A stretch of 64,000 nucleotides of DNA. It comes from CBDFGQ01 sp965247295 (GTDB taxonomy: Bacteria > Chloroflexota > Dehalococcoidia > Lucifugimonadales > JAGWBF01). Both the position numbers and the translations under genes were made by a program. Location of the stretch: positions 558,001 to 622,000 of the forward strand of contig CBDFGQ010000008.1 in the NCBI GenBank assembly GCA_965247295.1. Reading direction: 5' to 3'. The first letter of the stretch is position 1. Every line of letters starts with the position of its first letter. Positions 60,653 to 64,000 of this stretch are shown here, piece by piece. The notes below the pieces were generated by a model. The model made no database searches and was not told the DNA's origin. It saw only the letters and a list, made by a program, of their open reading frames with translations.

Positions 60653-61672
60653 ATGAGTCAAGCTGAGCCCCCCCTGAACCTAGACGCAGAGAGTGTCAAC
60701 GAATTGGCTCGTTGCTTCTGGTACTCCTCGATACTGCGCGCTGGAATAAAGCTAGGGGTGTTCGATCTCCTGGAAAACGAGATGCTTACCTCTGGTGAAG
60801 TAGCAGACCGCATCAGCGCGGCTCCCGGGTACGTTCATGCATTCCTTGATTCATGCGTGGCCTTAGACCTTTTGGAAAATCCTGGGGACAATTACATCAA
60901 TTCGCCCCTTGCATCTAAGTTCCTGGTCAAAGGTAAAAAGGAATACCTAGGTGATCACGCCCTTCATCATACAAATACCTGGACGCTGTGGGGCCGACTC
61001 GATGAGATAATCAAGGAAGGAAAGACCCAGGTACCCTATGAAACCGGATACGTGGACGCACCCACGTACTGGATGAACTACATGATGGGCCAGCATAACC
61101 GGGCTGCGTCTGGTCAAGCATACCATCTGGTAGAAAATCTAAACCTTCGGGGTAGGCGGAAGCTCCTGGACTTGGGTGGAGGCACTGCCAGCTACAGTAT
61201 CGCTTTGTGCGGTGCGAACCCCCAGCTTCGAGCAGTAGTAGTAGACCGCAAGGAGCCCTTGAGCATAGCGAGACCGCTGGTAGAAGAACACCACCTACAG
61301 AACCAGATTACCCTTCTCGAGGGAGACTTGTTCGCCGTGACATTAGAACAAGACTTCGATGCCGCTCTCATCTCAGGAGTGATCTTGATCAAGCCGGAGA
61401 AAGATGGCCGCCGTTTGTTTGAGCTTGCCTACCGTTACTTGCTCCCTGGGGGCTTGATTATAGTGCAGGACTATATGCGCGTGGACTACAGTCCCGAACG
61501 AGTGCGGTTGGACACCCTAGAGAATATGTACGTCAAATTAGCCTCCGACCCCGGCGCGGAGGATCGGGACGGAGAAGTAGTGGCTTCTTGGCTTGTCGAC
61601 GCAGGCTTCGAAAACCCCAAGCTGATCCCATTACCGACACAGCTGGCCCTGATTACCGCTGAGAAGCCCTGA
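60653..61672 (+). CDS. SAM-dependent O-methyltransferase (family 2 type)
   Basis: AAAGGAG fixes the ATG at 60653. The N-terminal dimerisation/winged-helix part (ILRAGIKLGVFDLLENEMLT, VADRISAAPGYVHAFLDSC) precedes the Rossmann methyltransferase domain with motif I LLDLGGGTASYSIALC and the later LLPGGLIIVQDYM. This two-domain plan is typical of O-methyltransferases acting on phenolic or polyketide-like small molecules. Catalytic His is not certain. A second methyltransferase follows 36 bases later, so a two-gene unit is likely. Confidence 0.9.
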   Translation: MSQAEPPLNLDAESVNELARCFWYSSILRAGIKLGVFDLLENEMLTSGEVADRISAAPGYVHAFLDSCVALDLLENPGDNYINSPLASKFLVKGKKEYLGDHALHHTNTWTLWGRLDEIIKEGKTQVPYETGYVDAPTYWMNYMMGQHNRAASGQAYHLVENLNLRGRRKLLDLGGGTASYSIALCGANPQLRAVVVDRKEPLSIARPLVEEHHLQNQITLLEGDLFAVTLEQDFDAALISGVILIKPEKDGRRLFELAYRYLLPGGLIIVQDYMRVDYSPERVRLDTLENMYVKLASDPGAEDRDGEVVASWLVDAGFENPKLIPLPTQLALITAEKP

Positions 61673-61708
61673 TAGACCAGTTCATAGCGTCCGCGGACGA
61701 GGTTAACG

Positions 61709-62419
61709 ATGTGCGCATCATCCCAACGTAACGAACAGATTGGCTATTCGGAGGGGTTCTACCGACGCCACTCCGATCGGTATGCCGAGGTTGCCCACCA
61801 GCTACTGCAGTCGGTCTACATCCATTCGTCGCACCCAGCTCTTCAAGGCGACCTGGATCTGCTGGAGCGACTCAAAGAGCTGATCCCTGGCCGCCGTGGG
61901 TTGGACGCCGGGTGTGGCGCTGGAGCCCGCGACGTGTACGACTTCTGGAACAGCGGCTACGATATTTATGGGATCGACGCTGTGGAGGAAAACATCCGGG
62001 TTGCAAAGCAGCTTCATCCCGAGATCGCCGACCGGGTCTCCGTAGCCGACCTGCGCTATCCTCTAGAGTTTGCCGACAGGTCCTTCGACTTCGTGATATG
62101 CAGTGCGGTCATCCAGCACATTGCCCCCGAGCAGGTGTTTGAGGTGACCCTGCGTGAGCCAGTGAGGGTATTGAAGTCTGGCGGGGTACTTCAACTCATG
62201 TTCAAAAACGGCCAAGGTGTGCAAACAGTGTTCGATGGCGATTATGGTGTGAACCGGTCCTTTCAACTATACGACGAGCACGACATTCTGCGAAAGCTGA
62301 ATTCATATAGGATGAGCTTGGTGGACGGCGTGGACCCCAAGCTGCTTGGGGGAATCATGTACTTCACGGACCCCAAGCCAGTGGACCACTGCGTCTTTTA
62401 CGCCCGGAAGGTTGGTTAG
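61709..62419 (+). CDS. class I SAM-dependent methyltransferase
   Basis: 236 residues. Motif I is GLDAGCGAGARDVYDF, followed by the acidic end of strand 2 (YGIDAVEENI), then DRSFDFVICSAVIQHI and VLKSGGVLQLMFKNGQGVQ. It resembles methyltransferases 11/25 (small-molecule N- or O-methylation). No signal peptide. It is probably co-transcribed with the O-methyltransferase. Substrate unknown. Confidence 0.9.
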   Translation: MCASSQRNEQIGYSEGFYRRHSDRYAEVAHQLLQSVYIHSSHPALQGDLDLLERLKELIPGRRGLDAGCGAGARDVYDFWNSGYDIYGIDAVEENIRVAKQLHPEIADRVSVADLRYPLEFADRSFDFVICSAVIQHIAPEQVFEVTLREPVRVLKSGGVLQLMFKNGQGVQTVFDGDYGVNRSFQLYDEHDILRKLNSYRMSLVDGVDPKLLGGIMYFTDPKPVDHCVFYARKVG

Positions 62420-62884
62420 GCTACCAGGCTTAGAGCGGCTGAGCCAATCACCTTCGGTGGGGCGGCGACGGCATACCACCATATGGCACCAATCCATAGA
62501 ATGATTTCTTACACCCTGTGGTAACCTCTGCCGACTTCAACGACCCACTGAGTCCTGGTCGAGCCTTAATGGGTGCATTGAGCCGTTTGACAGCGAGTGA
62601 CCATGTCATTATCATATCCCGGTAGGTCTTACTCCAGCATCAGGAATCTGCGCTGGGGCATGAGCCGTGAATACTGAGACACTTCCTAGCGGCACAAAAC
62701 AGATGATCAATATTAACGACCGGATAAATCGAAGTGGTTACACGACTGTTCCCTCTGCCCTGTGGATGATTCCTCTCCGCGACAAGCCGACCCTCCCGTC
62801 CGACCCCTAGCTCCGCCGCTTAAGTCCCGTCACAGGCGTGCTGGCCCTATGACTGGCCCAGTTTACCCGTTATTAGGTCCGAAT
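62420..62884. other. no gene seen
   Basis: Only short shadow frames. The region presumably carries the promoter of the phosphonoacetate-hydrolase-like gene. Confidence 0.45.
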
Positions 62885-63984
62885 ATGAACAACTGTACAG
62901 TGATTATTTGTATAGACGGGCTTGACCCTGAGTACCTTGAAGCAGGGGAATGCCCAATCTTAGGGAGCTATCGAAGAAGGGATTTCACAAAACGGGCCGG
63001 TGTATGATGCCGTCGGTGACGAACGTAAACAACGTCTCCCTCATCACCGCCAGTTATCCGGAAACACACGGCATATGCTCGAACTTCTGGTTCGACCCTG
63101 GGATGGGGGAAGGGACCTACGTCGAATCAGGAAAGGATATCCTGGCAGAAACCATCTTTCAGAGAGCCCGGCAACTGGAAATGACCTCCATACTAGTCAC
63201 GTCCAAAGATAAGCTGCGTACATTGCTGGGAGACGGGTCCACGGTCACCGTCTCCTCGGAACAACCTCCGGACTGGTTGATTTCGGGCGTCGGCCCATCC
63301 CCCGACATATACTCCCTGGAGGTCAACGGCTGGGCTGTAAAATCGGCAAGCTATATCATGTCGAAGCACCCTGCCGAACTCGTATACATCACGACCACTG
63401 ACTACGCCATGCACACCTACGGGCCGGACCATCCCCAGTCCCAGAAGCATCTTTCAATCTTGGACGAGGCCATAGGTGATCTGGTGTCGGCCCACCCAGG
63501 CATCACCCTACTGGTCACCGCGGATCACGGTATGTCTTGCAAGTCTCGGATGGTGGACCTTAAGCACATTCTGGAAAGCCACCACATCAGGTCGATCACG
63601 GTCCCTATAATCAAGGACCGATACGTGGTGCACCATTCCAATCTGGGAGGGTGCATGTACGTTTATCTTCAGCCCCGCGACCTTGCCGAAGCCCTGAAAG
63701 TGATCAGGGAAACGCCTGGGGTCGAGGATGCCATCTCCAGGGAAGAAGCGGTGGCGAAATTCAGGCTATACGGCGAGCGCATCGGCGATTTCGTCGTGAC
63801 AGGGGAACAGGATGTAGTATTCGGGGACGCGACGGAGGTGAAGATGCCGCCCAACCTGCGTACCCATGGCTCCACCCACGAGGGCCAGGTCCCAGTGATA
63901 GGGTACAATGGCGACTTCGCCGGGTTTTCCTTTGAGGAAAACCGGGACATCGGCCGGTATGTCTTCGAAAAGGCACTGGCATAG
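62885..63984 (+). pseudogene. phosphonoacetate-hydrolase-like alkaline-phosphatase-superfamily enzyme, one frameshift
   Basis: The ATG at 62885 gives NCTVIICIDGLDPEYLEAGE with the first metal Asp. A one-base shift at about 62950 leads to MPNLRELSKKGFHKTGR. Then follow the nucleophile loop (PSVTNVNNVSLITASYPETH, Thr expected in VTN), LVTSKDKLRTLLGDG, TTDYAMHTYGPDHP and TADHGMSCKS with the remaining metal Asp/His ligands. The pattern is that of phosphonoacetate hydrolase, which cleaves the C-P bond of phosphonoacetate. Other substrates are possible. All catalytic parts survive, so the shift may be an assembly error. Confidence 0.82.
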
Positions 63985-64000
63985 CCGAGCCGGGAGGAGC

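Noticed and set aside
1..64000. CRISPR array, prophage or rRNA operon
   Set aside because: No regularly spaced repeats, cas genes, phage structural genes or rRNA-like stretches were seen; all repeats are IS copies or the pairs reported.

Overview
ORGANISM. No rRNA or tRNA lies in the window, so placement rests on gene content. The mix of amidases, an SDR, an amidohydrolase-2 enzyme, DUF192 lipoprotein, TSP3/FG-GAP surface proteins, frequent TTG/GTG starts and medium-high GC suggests a Chloroflexota bacterium, perhaps of the Dehalococcoidia/SAR202 kind. This is inference. The DNA is rich in insertion sequences and decaying genes: seven intact or near-intact IS copies of four types, one truncated copy, one transposase relic, and at least six genes split by single frameshifts. 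Some frameshifts sit in short homopolymers and could be assembly errors. LAYOUT. 1-5.9 kb: a frameshifted small membrane protein, a Rieske protein, an IS5/IS1182-type element inserted at the 5' edge of a secreted TSP3-repeat protein, and a membrane protein. 5.9-20.6 kb: the most interesting block, long and without a frameshift. A leftward pair (TelA and a coiled-coil membrane protein) diverges from a rightward run of five genes (transglutaminase-like enzyme, K+ channel with RCK-like domain, SecA paralogue, basic-tailed lipoprotein, orphan acidic protein). That run converges on a leftward run of four (carboxynorspermidine-decarboxylase-like PLP enzyme, DUF3326, DUF4178-like, fourfold-repeat DUF350). 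21-32 kb: DUF192 lipoprotein, broken amidohydrolase, MFS permease, a cytidylate-kinase-like gene split by two different IS3-family elements, a CBS protein and a frameshifted SLC13 permease. 32-36 kb: a degenerate zinc-ribbon/RRM module and RNase D. 36-46 kb: amidase, second copy of the IS that split the kinase-like gene, a solute-binding lipoprotein, an orphan adenylation-carrier-reductase enzyme, and several gene relics. 46-51 kb: second amidase, SDR, and the intact zinc-ribbon/RRM module followed by another RRM gene. 51-60.5 kb: IS pile-up, truncated alcohol dehydrogenase, and a TetR-regulated DHA2 efflux pump. 60.5-64 kb: two methyltransferases and a frameshifted phosphonoacetate-hydrolase-like gene. 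HOW THE GENES FIT. DUF350, DUF4178, TelA and a K+ channel are known to me as recurrent companions in bacterial envelope-stress and polyamine-linked loci (E. coli yjf-type operons are a distant parallel). Here they are joined by a transglutaminase-fold enzyme, a dedicated SecA-like ATPase, a PLP decarboxylase and DUF3326. This suggests an inducible membrane-protection system in which a small amine may be made and attached to a membrane-linked target. That chemistry is a hypothesis, not shown by the sequence.
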